Source: Flavobacterium gelidicaeli | GTDB taxonomy: Bacteria; Bacteroidota; Bacteroidia; Flavobacteriales; Flavobacteriaceae | Assembly (NCBI RefSeq): GCF_013294005.1 | Contig: NZ_JABSNK010000005.1 | Coordinates: 186,001-250,000, forward strand | Direction of reading: 5' to 3' | Length of the DNA: 64,000 bases | In this document: positions 35,509-45,091 of the stretch, piece after piece | Layout: every line of letters starts with the position of its first letter | Position numbering within the stretch: position 1 is the first letter of the stretch | Program-made: the position numbers and the translations under genes | The notes under the pieces: generated by a model | Seen by the model: the letters and a program-made list of their open reading frames with translations, nothing else | The model's database searches: none | What the model was told of the DNA's origin: nothing

Positions 35509-36672
35509 TTACATTTTGTATTCCAATGTACTTACTATTGATTTCTCCTCTTCGCTAGCTACAAATCCAGATAAATCCCAATAATTAGTTAGTATTTTAT
35601 TCCTTTTATTAAATAGCGATTTTTCTTTAAAAACATCACTATCATCATATGTAAAAGGCTGTTTATTAAAATGAGTTGTTATAAAGCTATTGCGAACTTC
35701 AATGTTTTTTAATTCGTCTTTTACAGTAATATCATAGGCAATCTCCTCATTTGCATTTAACATATAATATCCGTCAACATCTACCTTATAAACAACCTTT
35801 ACTGAAGATTTAGTAATATTTTTAGAGTCAGCTTTCTTTCTTGTGTTTTTAAGTTCAATATCTTTAAAAGCAATTTTAACAGTGAACTCATTAATAATTT
35901 TCATCTCAGGATCGTAAATAATTTCAAAAGTATCTAACATTCCCTTAGATTCATCTACTGGGACTATAGACATTATATAAGACTTGTCATTAGACGCATG
36001 GGCTTTAACTATAAATTCATAATCCTTACCCATTTTTGTTTCTAAAATAGGCTCTAAATACTTAAACGTACAATAATTCTCCATGATGTTGTTTAAGTTG
36101 TAGCCTAATAAATCAGCTGTAATATCTTCATCTAATAAGCCATAAGATCTGTTTTGCTCCACTAATAAAGTTGTCGTTATTTTTTTCTGCTTTTTAGAAA
36201 ACTGAAAATTAACTAAACCGTCATTGTAATAAGCGTATTTGTGGTTCAATTTAAAAAACTCTCTAACATAAACTTTTAATCGTGCGGGAACAGTTAATTT
36301 TTGAATAGAATTTGATACAATCTTTTGAAGTATTTTTTGCGGACTTTCCCTTGATAAAATAACTTCTTCTAATATATTACTTTTACTTTTTAGATAAATT
36401 ACAAAGCTTTTCTCTACTAGTATATTCCAACGAATATTTTGAGATTCATAATTACTTTCTGAAATAGCAATATTGGAAGGAGCATTAGATACAAAAGCAA
36501 CTTTACCGTCTCTATTGCTTAACAAAATTTGATTTGTTTTTAATATAATAACGGTGGCATTCTCGATAGGCAAATGCGTATCACTATCTTTAATCAAAAT
36601 AGAATAAGTATCTTTCTGACTATAAACACTATAACTACAAATCAAAACGAATAACCAAAGTACTTTTTTCAT
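35509..36672 (-). CDS. Secreted protein with carboxypeptidase-like regulatory domain
   Basis: Protein of 387 residues with a signal peptide (MKKVLWLFVLICSYSVYSQ). Residues 20-100 resemble the carboxypeptidase-D regulatory-like fold (SILIKDSDTHLPIENATVII, NRDGKVAF). The remainder has a mixed alpha/beta pattern with RLKVYVREFFKLNHKYAYYNDG and no barrel terminus. This layout occurs in many Bacteroidetes cell-envelope proteins of unknown role. It is monocistronic; a terminator lies on each side. Function cannot be assigned. Confidence 0.65.
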   Translation of the reverse strand: MKKVLWLFVLICSYSVYSQKDTYSILIKDSDTHLPIENATVIILKTNQILLSNRDGKVAFVSNAPSNIAISESNYESQNIRWNILVEKSFVIYLKSKSNILEEVILSRESPQKILQKIVSNSIQKLTVPARLKVYVREFFKLNHKYAYYNDGLVNFQFSKKQKKITTTLLVEQNRSYGLLDEDITADLLGYNLNNIMENYCTFKYLEPILETKMGKDYEFIVKAHASNDKSYIMSIVPVDESKGMLDTFEIIYDPEMKIINEFTVKIAFKDIELKNTRKKADSKNITKSSVKVVYKVDVDGYYMLNANEEIAYDITVKDELKNIEVRNSFITTHFNKQPFTYDDSDVFKEKSLFNKRNKILTNYWDLSGFVASEEEKSIVSTLEYKM

Positions 36673-36806
36673 ATCATGAAATAAAATTTAACTATCAAAT
36701 AACATAAAAATAGTTGCAAATCCCTATTAATTAGCTAAATACCCCTTGAAATGCAATAAAATCAGTTAAAATGCACACTTTATCGATTAACATTAAAAAA
36801 TTGACA

Positions 36807-36840
36807 TAAAAAAACCTGAATATCACTATTCAGGTTTTTA
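36807..36840 (-). terminator. Terminator after the ferredoxin gene
   Basis: A 12-bp stem (AAAACCTGAATA at 36811-36822 with TATTCAGGTTTT at 36827-36838) and a 4-base loop, with a T run on the minus strand. Confidence 0.82.
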
Positions 36841-36859
36841 ATATATAGGTAATAAAAAT

Positions 36860-37252
<393 letters not shown>

Positions 37253-37361
37253 TTACTTTAAAAAGACATTACATCTTTCTAGTTGATGCCTTTTGACTTT
37301 CGACTTAAATATGCTTATTTTTGTGCAAAATTACAATCAAAACAATTCATAAACAAACATT

Positions 37362-38420
37362 ATGACATTAGAAGTTAAAAAAAACATTTTCATTGAATTA
37401 GGCCATTTTTTAAAGCAATTCAATACTAATGAAACAGTTAAGAACGAAAATGTGCTTAAAAATGATTTGTTTTTTGATGAATTTAACAAATTAATTCATT
37501 TATCACAATCTCATAACGGTTGGTATACTCCTGAACAAGTATACTTTTCGATTCAATCATGGGCAGAAGCATTAACCGAAGAGAATCTAAACAAATGGTT
37601 GTCTAACTATAATTTTGATGTTGTTGTTCCTAAAAATATCGCTTTAATCTTAGCAGGTAACATACCATTAGTTGGCTTCCATGATTTTTTATCGGTATTG
37701 ATAACGGGACATAATGTAGTGGTAAAAACCTCTTCAAATGACCAACACCTACTCCCTTTTTTAGCAAAATATTTAATTGCATTAGCACCTGAATTTGCAA
37801 ATAAAATAACTTTTGTAGAAGGTAAATTAGAAAATTTTGATGCTGTAATAGCTACTGGTAGCAATAATACGGCACGTTATTTTGAATATTATTTTAAAGA
37901 TAAACCTTCAATAATAAGAAAAAACAGGAATTCAATTGCGGTATTAAATGGTAACGAAAGTAAAGAACAGTTAGCGGCATTGGGAGAAGATATATTTAGG
38001 TATTTTGGTTTAGGTTGTCGCAATGTTTCTAAGTTATTTGTCCCTAAAGACTATTCTTTTGTTGCTTTTTTTGAAGCTATTTTTGAATACCAAGACGTTA
38101 TTCATTATGAGAAATACGCTAATAATTACGATTACAATAAAGCGGTGTTTTTAATGAGTAATTTCAAGTTATTAGACAATGGCTTTTTAACCTTAAAAGA
38201 GGATAATAGTCACGCCTCCCCTATTTCAAGTGTATTTTATGAGCGCTACGAAAACCTAACTGATTTACAAGCAAAATTAACTACTGAAGCAGACCAAATA
38301 CAGTGCATTGTTAGTGATAATTTAATTGAATGCAGTATTGCTTTTGGGCAAACACAGCAACCACAATTATGGGATTATGCAGATAATATAGACACTATAT
38401 CGTTTTTGTTAATAAGATAG
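37362..38420 (+). CDS. Acyl-CoA reductase (LuxC family)
   Basis: Aldehyde-dehydrogenase-like protein of 352 residues matching LuxC-type acyl reductases, somewhat short for the family. Features: LILAGNIPLVGFHDFLSVL for the nucleotide-binding fold, VIATGSNNTARYFEYYF, and the acyl-accepting cysteine in FGLGCRNVSKLF (Cys219). The reaction reduces an acyl thioester to aldehyde with NADPH. No lux genes are present, so the role is not luminescence. It lies 94 bp before serC and may share transcription with it. In Flavobacteria this gene commonly neighbours serC and a ferredoxin. Confidence 0.88.
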   Translation: MTLEVKKNIFIELGHFLKQFNTNETVKNENVLKNDLFFDEFNKLIHLSQSHNGWYTPEQVYFSIQSWAEALTEENLNKWLSNYNFDVVVPKNIALILAGNIPLVGFHDFLSVLITGHNVVVKTSSNDQHLLPFLAKYLIALAPEFANKITFVEGKLENFDAVIATGSNNTARYFEYYFKDKPSIIRKNRNSIAVLNGNESKEQLAALGEDIFRYFGLGCRNVSKLFVPKDYSFVAFFEAIFEYQDVIHYEKYANNYDYNKAVFLMSNFKLLDNGFLTLKEDNSHASPISSVFYERYENLTDLQAKLTTEADQIQCIVSDNLIECSIAFGQTQQPQLWDYADNIDTISFLLIR

Positions 38421-38513
38421 CATAAAATTGGTTAATTATTGCGAATAAATTAACAGATATTCAAGTTGTAATGCCGAAATTTGCGTTTTAAATTTTTGGA
38501 CATAAACTACACC

Positions 38514-39587
38514 ATGAAAAAACACAACTACAGCGCAGGACCATGCATCTTACCACAAGAAGTTTTTGAAAAATCAGCACAAGCTATTTTAAACTTTAAT
38601 GATTCTGGATTATCTATTTTAGAAATCTCACACCGTAGCAAAGATTTTGTTGCCGTAATGGATGAAGCGAGAACTCTTGCATTAGAATTATTAGGATTAG
38701 AAGGGAAAGGCTACCAAGCTCTTTTTCTTGCTGGCGGAGCCAGTCTTGAATTCCTAATGGTTCCTTATAACTTAATGAAAGAAGGCGGTAAAGCTGCTTA
38801 TCTTGATTCAGGTACATGGGCAAGCGGAGCAATTAAAGAAGCTAAATTTTTTGGAGAAACTGTTGTCGTAGCCTCTTCAAAAGAAGAAAACTATAACCAT
38901 ATTCCTAAAGGATATACTGTTCCTGCTGATGCAGATTATTTTCACTGCACGAGTAACAACACTATTTTTGGAACACAAATGAAAGAATTCCCATCGCTAG
39001 ACATGCCAATTGTTTGCGATATGAGTTCGGATATATTTTCTAGAGTATTGGATTTTTCTAAATTTGATATTATTTATGCTGGCGCTCAAAAAAATATGGG
39101 CCCTGCAGGAACAACTCTTGTAATTGTTAAGGAAGAAATCCTTGGTAAATCAGGAAGAACGATTCCGAGTATTTTAGATTATGAAAAACATATTAAAGCA
39201 GAAAGTATGTACAATACTCCTGCTGTTTTCCCTGTTTACGCTTCGCTACTAACTTTGCAATGGTTAAAAAAATTAGGTGGAGTTGCTGCTGTTGAAAAAT
39301 TAAACAACGCTAAAGCGGCTTTACTTTATGCTGAAATTGATAGAAACCCGTTATTTAAAGGAGCTGCTGCTGTTGCAGATCGCTCTAATATGAATGCTAC
39401 TTTTTTATTGAATGACGCTGCTCACACTGAAACATTTGACGCGATGTGGAAAGCTGCTGGAATTTCTGGAATTCCTGGACACCGCTCAGTAGGTGGTTAT
39501 AGAGCATCTATGTACAATGCATTACCAATAGAAAGTGTTCAAGTTTTAGTAGATGTTATGAAAGACCTAGAGTCTAAGGTAGCATAA
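38514..39587 (+). CDS. serC: Phosphoserine aminotransferase
   Basis: PLP enzyme of about 357 residues converting 3-phosphohydroxypyruvate to phosphoserine with glutamate. I start at 38514 (MKKHNYSAGPCILPQ), the conserved N-terminus; the frame opens 11 codons earlier. Motifs: HRSKDF, FLAGGASLEFLMVPYNL, HCTSNNTIFGTQ, and the PLP-lysine in YAGAQKNMGPAGTT. The C-terminal GHRSVGGYRASMYNA binds phosphate. It is followed by serA, so the two early steps of serine synthesis are clustered; a hairpin repeat separates them and might attenuate transcription. Confidence 0.95.
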   Translation: MKKHNYSAGPCILPQEVFEKSAQAILNFNDSGLSILEISHRSKDFVAVMDEARTLALELLGLEGKGYQALFLAGGASLEFLMVPYNLMKEGGKAAYLDSGTWASGAIKEAKFFGETVVVASSKEENYNHIPKGYTVPADADYFHCTSNNTIFGTQMKEFPSLDMPIVCDMSSDIFSRVLDFSKFDIIYAGAQKNMGPAGTTLVIVKEEILGKSGRTIPSILDYEKHIKAESMYNTPAVFPVYASLLTLQWLKKLGGVAAVEKLNNAKAALLYAEIDRNPLFKGAAAVADRSNMNATFLLNDAAHTETFDAMWKAAGISGIPGHRSVGGYRASMYNALPIESVQVLVDVMKDLESKVA

Positions 39588-39608
39588 TAGACAATCAACG
39601 TACGGATT

Positions 39609-39694
39609 CCTAGCCCTGATAGCAGTGGAAATCCTTTTTATTTTTTTCTTTAAAAAATAAAAAGATTGAAACGAATAACAGGAAATAGCTCCTA
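39609..39694 (+). repeat. Hairpin-forming intergenic repeat, copy between serC and serA
   Basis: The left arm CCTAGCCCTGATAGCAGTGG (and following AAATCC) and right arm GAACGAATAACAGGAAATAG (then CTCCTA) surround a 13-bp T/A stem. The same unit, inverted, lies at 44011-44097. It is followed by 62 bases before serA. Confidence 0.75.
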
Positions 39695-39756
39695 ACAAAA
39701 TAATAAAAAAGTAATATGAGGACGAGATTGCATCGTTCCTCGCAATGACATAAAAA

Positions 39757-40707
39757 ATGAAAGTATTAGCAAATGACGGAATTTCTAAAAGCGGAATTCT
39801 AGCTTTAGAAAAAGGTGGTTTTGAAGTAATCACTGCAAAAGTAGCCCAAGAACAAATAGCAAATTATGTTAATGAGAATAACGTAAGTGTAGTTTTAGTG
39901 CGTAGTGCAACTAAAGTTCGTAAAGATATTATTGACGCTTGTCCTGGTCTAAAAATTATAGGCCGTGGTGGTGTAGGAATGGATAACATTGATGTTGATT
40001 ATGCTAAAAGCAAAGGGATTCATGTTATAAACACACCTGCATCTTCATCAGAATCTGTTGCTGAGTTGGTTTTTGCTCACTTATTTTCAGGTGTTCGTTT
40101 CTTGCATGATTCTAACAGAAATATGCCCCTTGAAGGAGATACTAATTTTGACGGTTTGAAAAAAGCATATGCAAATGGTGTTGAATTAAGAGGAAAAACG
40201 CTTGGAATTGTAGGTATTGGACGTATTGGTCAAGCTACAGCAAAAATGGCTCTTGGATTAGGTATGAAAGTGATTGCTGCAGACAGTTTTATTCCAGAAG
40301 TTGCTGTTAAAGTAGAATTCTTTGACGGACAATCAATCACAACTACAATTGTTTCTCAATCTCTTGAATCTTTATTTAAAGAAGCTGACTTTATTACGTT
40401 GCATGTTCCTGCTCAAAAAGGATACATCATTGGTGAAAAAGAAATTGCTACCATGAAAGACGGTGTTGGAATTGTAAATTGTGCTCGTGGTGGTGTTATT
40501 GATGAAGTAGCATTAGTAAAAGCTTTAGACAGCGGAAAAGTATTGTTTGCTGGATTAGATGTTTTTGAAAATGAACCAACTCCTGAGATGACTATTTTAA
40601 TGAATTCTAAAATCTCTTTGACACCCCATATTGGTGCTGCAACTGGAGAGGCACAAGATAGAATTGGTACTGAGTTAGCTTCACAAATAATTAGTTTACT
40701 AGGGTAA
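39757..40707 (+). CDS. serA: D-3-phosphoglycerate dehydrogenase
   Basis: NAD-dependent dehydrogenase of 316 residues that oxidises 3-phosphoglycerate, the first step of serine synthesis. It is the short form without ACT or intervening domain. Motifs: RGGVGMDNIDVDYAKSKGI, Rossmann GIVGIGRIGQATAKMALGLG, NCARGGVIDE (catalytic Arg), FENEPTPE and the catalytic His in TPHIGAAT. Lack of the ACT domain means no serine feedback through that site. It lies 169 bp after serC with a repeat element between; a terminator follows at 40733. Confidence 0.93.
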   Translation: MKVLANDGISKSGILALEKGGFEVITAKVAQEQIANYVNENNVSVVLVRSATKVRKDIIDACPGLKIIGRGGVGMDNIDVDYAKSKGIHVINTPASSSESVAELVFAHLFSGVRFLHDSNRNMPLEGDTNFDGLKKAYANGVELRGKTLGIVGIGRIGQATAKMALGLGMKVIAADSFIPEVAVKVEFFDGQSITTTIVSQSLESLFKEADFITLHVPAQKGYIIGEKEIATMKDGVGIVNCARGGVIDEVALVKALDSGKVLFAGLDVFENEPTPEMTILMNSKISLTPHIGAATGEAQDRIGTELASQIISLLG

Positions 40708-40732
40708 TAAATCCTGATTTACAAATAGTTAC

Positions 40733-40775
40733 AATAGCGATTATTCAATTTATTTGGATAATCGCTATTTTTTTA
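40733..40775 (+). terminator. Terminator after serA
   Basis: A 12-bp stem (AATAGCGATTAT at 40733-40744 with ATAATCGCTATT at 40758-40769) followed by T. Confidence 0.87.
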
Positions 40776-40812
40776 GTATCTTGTAGATGAAACCTAAAAT
40801 AAATTAAAATAT

Positions 40813-41373
40813 ATGTTTGAACAACTAACTCAATTAGCACAACAATTTGGAGTAGACTCTGTAGTAAATAATGCAGCAGTTCCTAATGAAAAAAATGAAG
40901 CCGTAATTAATGAAGCTAGCTCTTCAGTAGTTTCAGGATTACAAAAAATGGTTGCAGATGGAGATCTTTCTCAATTGGCTACTCTTTTTCAAGGAGATAA
41001 TGCTAAGGATACTTCTAATCCTGCAGTGCAAAAATTAACACAACAACTTACAGGAAATTTAAGCGAAAAATTAGGCATAGACAGCAGTGCTGCAGCAGGA
41101 GTTGCGTCTAGCATTATTCCTAAAATATTAGCTTCACTTGTAGGTAAAGCAAAAGACCCTAACGATTCAAGTTTTGAAATCTCAGATATCATTGGCGCTA
41201 TTTCTGGTGGCGGAGACAATGCAGGAATCATGGATGCTATTACAAAATACGGCGGACAGTTTGGTTTAGACCAAAACGGTGATGGAAAAGTAGACATGAG
41301 TGACGCAATGGACGCTGTTACTAAAAAAGGTGGTGGAATAGGCGGAATGATAGGTGGTTTATTTGGAAAATAA
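40813..41373 (+). CDS. DUF937-like protein with an EF-hand-like loop
   Basis: Protein of 186 residues, no signal peptide. Helical N-terminal two thirds (LTQLAQQFGVDSVVNNAAV, KLTQQLTGNLSEKLGI, AAGVASSIIPKILASLV) match the DUF937 type seen in small bacterial proteins. Near 153-165 an EF-hand-like loop DQNGDGKVDMSD would bind calcium. The C-terminus is Gly-rich (KKGGGIGGMIGGLFGK), resembling membrane-active tails. Function unknown. It has its own terminator. Confidence 0.72.
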   Translation: MFEQLTQLAQQFGVDSVVNNAAVPNEKNEAVINEASSSVVSGLQKMVADGDLSQLATLFQGDNAKDTSNPAVQKLTQQLTGNLSEKLGIDSSAAAGVASSIIPKILASLVGKAKDPNDSSFEISDIIGAISGGGDNAGIMDAITKYGGQFGLDQNGDGKVDMSDAMDAVTKKGGGIGGMIGGLFGK

Positions 41374-41393
41374 GCCGTCATAAAAATATCTAT

Positions 41394-41422
41394 AAAGCAC
41401 TTACGTTGTAGGTGCTTTTTTT
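41394..41422 (+). terminator. Terminator after the DUF937-like gene
   Basis: A 10-bp stem with one G-T pair (AAAGCACTTA with TAGGTGCTTT) and seven T. Confidence 0.82.
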
Positions 41423-41482
41423 ATGTTAAAAGGATTTTTAAAGAGAATAAAAAATTGTATTTTTATTATTAAACTATTGATT

Positions 41483-41914
41483 ATGAAAAGCTTTATATCC
41501 TTTATTATAATTTTAATTACTTTAGCAAGTTGTACTGCTTCAAAAAATACCGTGATTAAAAACCAAAATACAGCAGCCACTCTAAACGACACTGTACGCA
41601 TTGCAAATGATGAATTAGAATATGAGGTTACAATTATCGATCCTGGTTTTAGTACGTGGTTAGCATCTAGAGCTTTTCCTAGAAATTACCATAGTCAAGC
41701 TTTTTTAGAAAATAAAAACTTATTATGGATTAATGAATGGAATAACCGTGTTCTCCAACCTTACCGTTATGATCCTAATTTATATGAAATGACTATCTCA
41801 TACAGTCAAAATATTGATTATGGTTATGAAGTGAATTACCTAATCTATAATTACATGGTTTATTTTCAAAATACCTACAAACAAAAACTATTTGGTTATG
41901 TTCCTACAAGATAA
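41483..41914 (+). CDS. DUF6146-like lipoprotein
   Basis: Lipoprotein of 143 residues. The start at 41483 gives MKSFISFIIILITLASC with lipobox Cys17; the frame opens 20 codons earlier without a signal. The conserved core is DPGFSTWLASRAFPRNYHSQ and WNNRVLQPYRYDPNLYEM, a pattern I associate with the DUF6146 family of Flavobacteriia. Function unknown. It is followed after 32 bp by a small membrane protein gene, likely co-transcribed. Confidence 0.75.
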   Translation: MKSFISFIIILITLASCTASKNTVIKNQNTAATLNDTVRIANDELEYEVTIIDPGFSTWLASRAFPRNYHSQAFLENKNLLWINEWNNRVLQPYRYDPNLYEMTISYSQNIDYGYEVNYLIYNYMVYFQNTYKQKLFGYVPTR

Positions 41915-41946
41915 TCTTACTATATTTGTAATCATTATAAATAAAG

Positions 41947-42249
41947 ATGAGAAAATTAAAAGAACGTTGGGGAATAACGTCTAATATACAACTAAGCATT
42001 ATATTCATTGTATTTGCCATTACAGGATCAGCATCAGCATGGCTATCAAAACCACTTTGTTATTTATTAGGAATTACTAAGGATGATTTAGGTATGTGGT
42101 TTATGCCTGTACGATTGCTACTTATTTTTCCAATTTATCAGGTTCTACTAGTATTTATTGGTTTTATTTTTGGTCAATTCAGTTTTTTCTGGGCTTTTGA
42201 AAAAAAGATGTTGAAGCGTTTGGGATTAGGTTTTCTTTTTAGGGCATAA
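41947..42249 (+). CDS. DUF6787-like small membrane protein
   Basis: Membrane protein of 100 residues with two hydrophobic segments (about 16-38 and 55-80). The start KLKERWGITSNIQLSIIFIVFAITGS and the end FFWAFEKKMLKRLGLGFLFR match the small DUF6787-type proteins of Flavobacteriia. No function is known. It lies next to the lipoprotein gene in an apparent pair and ends at a bidirectional terminator. Confidence 0.72.
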   Translation: MRKLKERWGITSNIQLSIIFIVFAITGSASAWLSKPLCYLLGITKDDLGMWFMPVRLLLIFPIYQVLLVFIGFIFGQFSFFWAFEKKMLKRLGLGFLFRA

Positions 42250-42276
42250 AAAAAAGGCTTAAAAGCCTCTTTTTTA
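42248..42276. terminator. Bidirectional terminator
   Basis: The short stem AGGCTT-AA-AAGCCT has A and T runs on its sides, between convergent genes. Confidence 0.75.
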
Positions 42277-42283
42277 ATAAATA

Positions 42284-42577
42284 TTATTTCTCTTTTTTAA
42301 TGATATAAGTATAAATCCAAGTTAATGTAAATGTAGGTATCACATCAGTAAATGGAAAAGCTTCCTCAAGAAAAGCAATAAAACCTCCTACCTTACCTGT
42401 TGTCCCCTTGTACATTTTTGTCATTAAATATCCTGCAATAGGAGCCCAAACAACATCTGTATATTCTAAAACCCACGGTATAGAATAGGACAGCATCCCT
42501 ATACCATCAAAAAAAATCCCTAGAATTAAGTTTCTATTTTTCACACTCGCCTCCGTTACCTTTTTTTCTAATCCCAT
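42284..42577 (-). CDS. Small hypothetical membrane protein
   Basis: Protein of 97 residues with hydrophobic segments near 18-38, 43-53 and 75-92 (LILGIFFDGIGMLSYSIPWV, IPTFTLTWIYTYII). No family recognised with certainty. It lies 50 bp downstream of msrA on the same strand... the gene order is msrA then this, so they may share a transcript. Function unknown. Confidence 0.6.
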   Translation of the reverse strand: MGLEKKVTEASVKNRNLILGIFFDGIGMLSYSIPWVLEYTDVVWAPIAGYLMTKMYKGTTGKVGGFIAFLEEAFPFTDVIPTFTLTWIYTYIIKKEK

Positions 42578-42626
42578 AGCATGATTTCATTAAGTTAGTT
42601 CTTTAATTAAATCAAAAGTAATGCCA

Positions 42627-43175
42627 TTAGTCTTTTAGCTTATCTTGAAAATATTTTTTGAGTTTCTCAATTTTGGGTGTAATCACATAAGAACAATAGC
42701 CTTGTGATTTATTTTGATTGTAATAGTTATTGTGATAATCTTCGGCTTCATAAAAATGAGGCGCTTCAGATATTTTAGTAACAATAGGATTGTCAAAAAC
42801 AGCTTCAGTAGTCAGTAAGTTAATATAATCTAGTGCTATTTCTTTTTGCCCAGTATTCAAATAGAAAATCTCACTTCTGTACTGCGTTCCAATATCATTC
42901 CCTTGTCTGTTTAGTGTAGTGGGATCATGTGTAGCAAAAAATATTTGCAACAATTCGCCATAACTAATTTGACTTTTATCAAACGTGATTTTGATTGCTT
43001 CAGCATGCCCTGTAGTTCCAGTACAAATAGCTGCATAAGTTGGATTTTCTACTTGGCCTCCTATATAACCAGGCACTACTTTATCTACTCCTTTTAATTC
43101 TAAAAAAACGGCCTCTGTACACCAGAAACATCCTCCGCCAAATATGGCTACTTCATTATTATGTGGCTCTATCAT
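42627..43175 (-). CDS. msrA: Peptide-methionine (S)-S-oxide reductase
   Basis: Enzyme of 182 residues that repairs methionine-S-sulfoxide with thioredoxin. Catalytic motif GGGCFWCTEA (Cys16), then the conserved GYIGGQVENPTYAAICTGTTGHAEA and RSEIFY. A resolving cysteine lies in SQGYCSYVI near the C-terminus. There is no signal peptide, so it acts in the cytoplasm. It is not fused to MsrB and no msrB is adjacent. Confidence 0.95.
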   Translation of the reverse strand: MIEPHNNEVAIFGGGCFWCTEAVFLELKGVDKVVPGYIGGQVENPTYAAICTGTTGHAEAIKITFDKSQISYGELLQIFFATHDPTTLNRQGNDIGTQYRSEIFYLNTGQKEIALDYINLLTTEAVFDNPIVTKISEAPHFYEAEDYHNNYYNQNKSQGYCSYVITPKIEKLKKYFQDKLKD

Positions 43176-43350
43176 TTACTTAATTTTTAAATTATTCTAA
43201 CATCATTTTAAATAACAACAATGCTATTATTCCAAAATTAAGCTTTTTACAAATCTTAATTAAATAGTTAACTAAAATTTATAAGTTGTGTTAAGGCAAT
43301 TATTAAGATTATAATTAAAATCTTTGTTTCTTTGTCAAAACAGATTAAAA

Positions 43351-44013
43351 ATGATACAAGCAAAAAATTTAAATAAATACTACGACAAACTCCACGTTTT
43401 AAAAGGAGTTGATTTGCATATTAAAAAAGGAGAAATTGTTTCTATCGTAGGTGCATCTGGAGCCGGAAAAACAACTTTATTACAAATTCTAGGTACTCTT
43501 GATAAACCAAACTCTCAGGGTAGCACTTCGTTACTTATCAATGGTGAAGACATCTTGAAAATGAATGATAAGAACCTTTCTAAATTTAGAAATTTAAATC
43601 TAGGCTTCATTTTTCAATTTCATCAATTACTCCCTGAATTTACGGCTTTAGAAAACGTGTGTATTCCAGCTTTTATAGCTAATAAAGATAAAAAAACGAC
43701 AGAAATAGAAGCCGAAAAATTATTGACCTATTTAGGTCTTTCTCACAGAATGAACCACAAACCTAACGAACTCTCTGGCGGAGAACAGCAAAGAGTTGCT
43801 GTTGCTAGAGCGTTAATTAACAAGCCTGCAATAATTTTTGCTGATGAGCCTTCAGGAAATTTAGATACCGCTTCCGCAGAAAATTTACACCAGTTATTTT
43901 TTAAACTACGAGATGAACTTGGGCAAACATTTGTAATTGTGACCCACAATGAAGAACTCGCAAATATGGCCGACAGAAAATTAATTATGGTTGATGGTTT
44001 AATTAGTAATTAG
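43351..44013 (+). CDS. lolD: ABC transporter ATP-binding protein (LolD-like)
   Basis: ATPase of about 220 residues. The start at 43351 gives [20 protein letters not shown]; the frame opens 9 codons earlier. Walker [11 protein letters not shown]-loop [18 protein letters not shown], signature [15 protein letters not shown] and Walker [13 protein letters not shown] are intact. It groups with LolD/MacB/FtsE-type proteins; LolD releases lipoproteins from the inner membrane with LolC/E. No permease gene is adjacent, which is common in Bacteroidetes. The stop codon forms the first bases of a hairpin repeat. Confidence 0.85.
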   Translation: MIQAKNLNKYYDKLHVLKGVDLHIKKGEIVSIVGASGAGKTTLLQILGTLDKPNSQGSTSLLINGEDILKMNDKNLSKFRNLNLGFIFQFHQLLPEFTALENVCIPAFIANKDKKTTEIEAEKLLTYLGLSHRMNHKPNELSGGEQQRVAVARALINKPAIIFADEPSGNLDTASAENLHQLFFKLRDELGQTFVIVTHNEELANMADRKLIMVDGLISN

Positions 44014-44097
44014 GAGCTATTTCCAGCTATACGTTACAATCTTTTTATCTCGTCTTAAAAACGAGATAAAAAGGATTTCCACTGCTATCTGGGCTAG
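44011..44097 (-). repeat. Hairpin-forming intergenic repeat, copy after lolD
   Basis: Inverted copy of 39609-39694. The outer arms TAGGAGCTATTTCC and GGATTTCCACTGCTATC...GGGCTAG enclose a 12-bp perfect stem (44042-44053 with 44061-44072, TTTTTATCTCGT and its complement). Its first three bases are the lolD stop codon. Confidence 0.75.
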
Positions 44098-44156
44098 TAA
44101 ATCCAGTTTATATTAAACCCTTTAGTAAAAATTACGAAATAACAATAAAGCTAAAA

Positions 44157-44921
44157 ATGAATCAAGCAGAGCTAAAAGATTTTCTTGACGAAAAAGTTAT
44201 TCAATACAACACCCGCGATTTTATAGAAAGCGATCCTGTTCAAATTCCGCATTTATTTTCCCAAAAAGAAGATATAGAAATTGCAGGTTTTTTAAGTGCT
44301 ACAATCGCTTGGGGAAACAGAACTATGATCATTAAAAACAGTCATCGCATGATGGATTTAATGGGGAACGCGCCTTATGATTTTGTCATGAATCATTCTG
44401 GTAATGACTTAGAGCAATTACAATCTTTTGTTCATAGAACCTTTAACGGCATAGATTTTGAACATTTTATTAAGAGTTTACAAAATATTTATCAAAATCA
44501 TGGTGGCTTGGAGTCCGTTTTTTCTAAAAATACAGCCACGTTAAGCATGCAGGAAAGCATCTCTGAATTTAAAAAAATATTTTTTGAAATTCCGCATCTT
44601 AACCGCACACAAAAACATGTATCTGACCCTAGAAATGGATCAGCTGCAAAACGAATTAACATGTACCTTCGCTGGATGGTAAGACAAGACACAAAAGGTG
44701 TAGACCTAGGAATCTGGAAGAGTATTGCTCCAGCGGTACTCTCCTGCCCTTTAGATGTACATTCTGGAAATGTTGCCCGCAAGTTAGGAATGCTTTCGCG
44801 AAAGCAAAATGACGGTAAAGCACTTTATGAACTCGATACAAAACTTCGTATTCTAGATCCTTTAGATCCATCAAAATATGACTTTGCTTTATTTGGTTTA
44901 GGAGTTTTTGAAGGTTTCTAA
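44157..44921 (+). CDS. TIGR02757 family protein
   Basis: Protein of 254 residues of the TIGR02757 family, conserved in Bacteroidetes and some other phyla, function unknown. Recognisable blocks are SDPVQIPHLFSQKEDIEIAGFL, ATIAWGNRTMIIKNS, the basic SAAKRINMYLRWMVR and the C-terminal PLDPSKYDFALFGLGV. The RINMYLRWMVR block and the later DVHSGNVARKLG recall HhH-type DNA glycosylases, which suggests a nucleic-acid role; this is inference. It is monocistronic. Confidence 0.85.
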   Translation: MNQAELKDFLDEKVIQYNTRDFIESDPVQIPHLFSQKEDIEIAGFLSATIAWGNRTMIIKNSHRMMDLMGNAPYDFVMNHSGNDLEQLQSFVHRTFNGIDFEHFIKSLQNIYQNHGGLESVFSKNTATLSMQESISEFKKIFFEIPHLNRTQKHVSDPRNGSAAKRINMYLRWMVRQDTKGVDLGIWKSIAPAVLSCPLDVHSGNVARKLGMLSRKQNDGKALYELDTKLRILDPLDPSKYDFALFGLGVFEGF

Positions 44922-45091
44922 AATAATCTATTATTAGCTAGTTATTTTTCAACTATAAACACAACTAATTCATAAGTATTGCGTTGTAGAAATAGTAAGT
45001 ATTGACATAGCTGATTTTTATGTAAAGAATAAAATATTAATAGATTTTAATTAATTTAAACAACTAATAATTTTCTTAAACAAATACATTA

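Noticed and set aside
39567..39833. 88-residue minus-strand ORF between serC and serA
   Set aside because: It runs through the hairpin repeat and the antisense of serA; its composition follows the repeat and not a gene.
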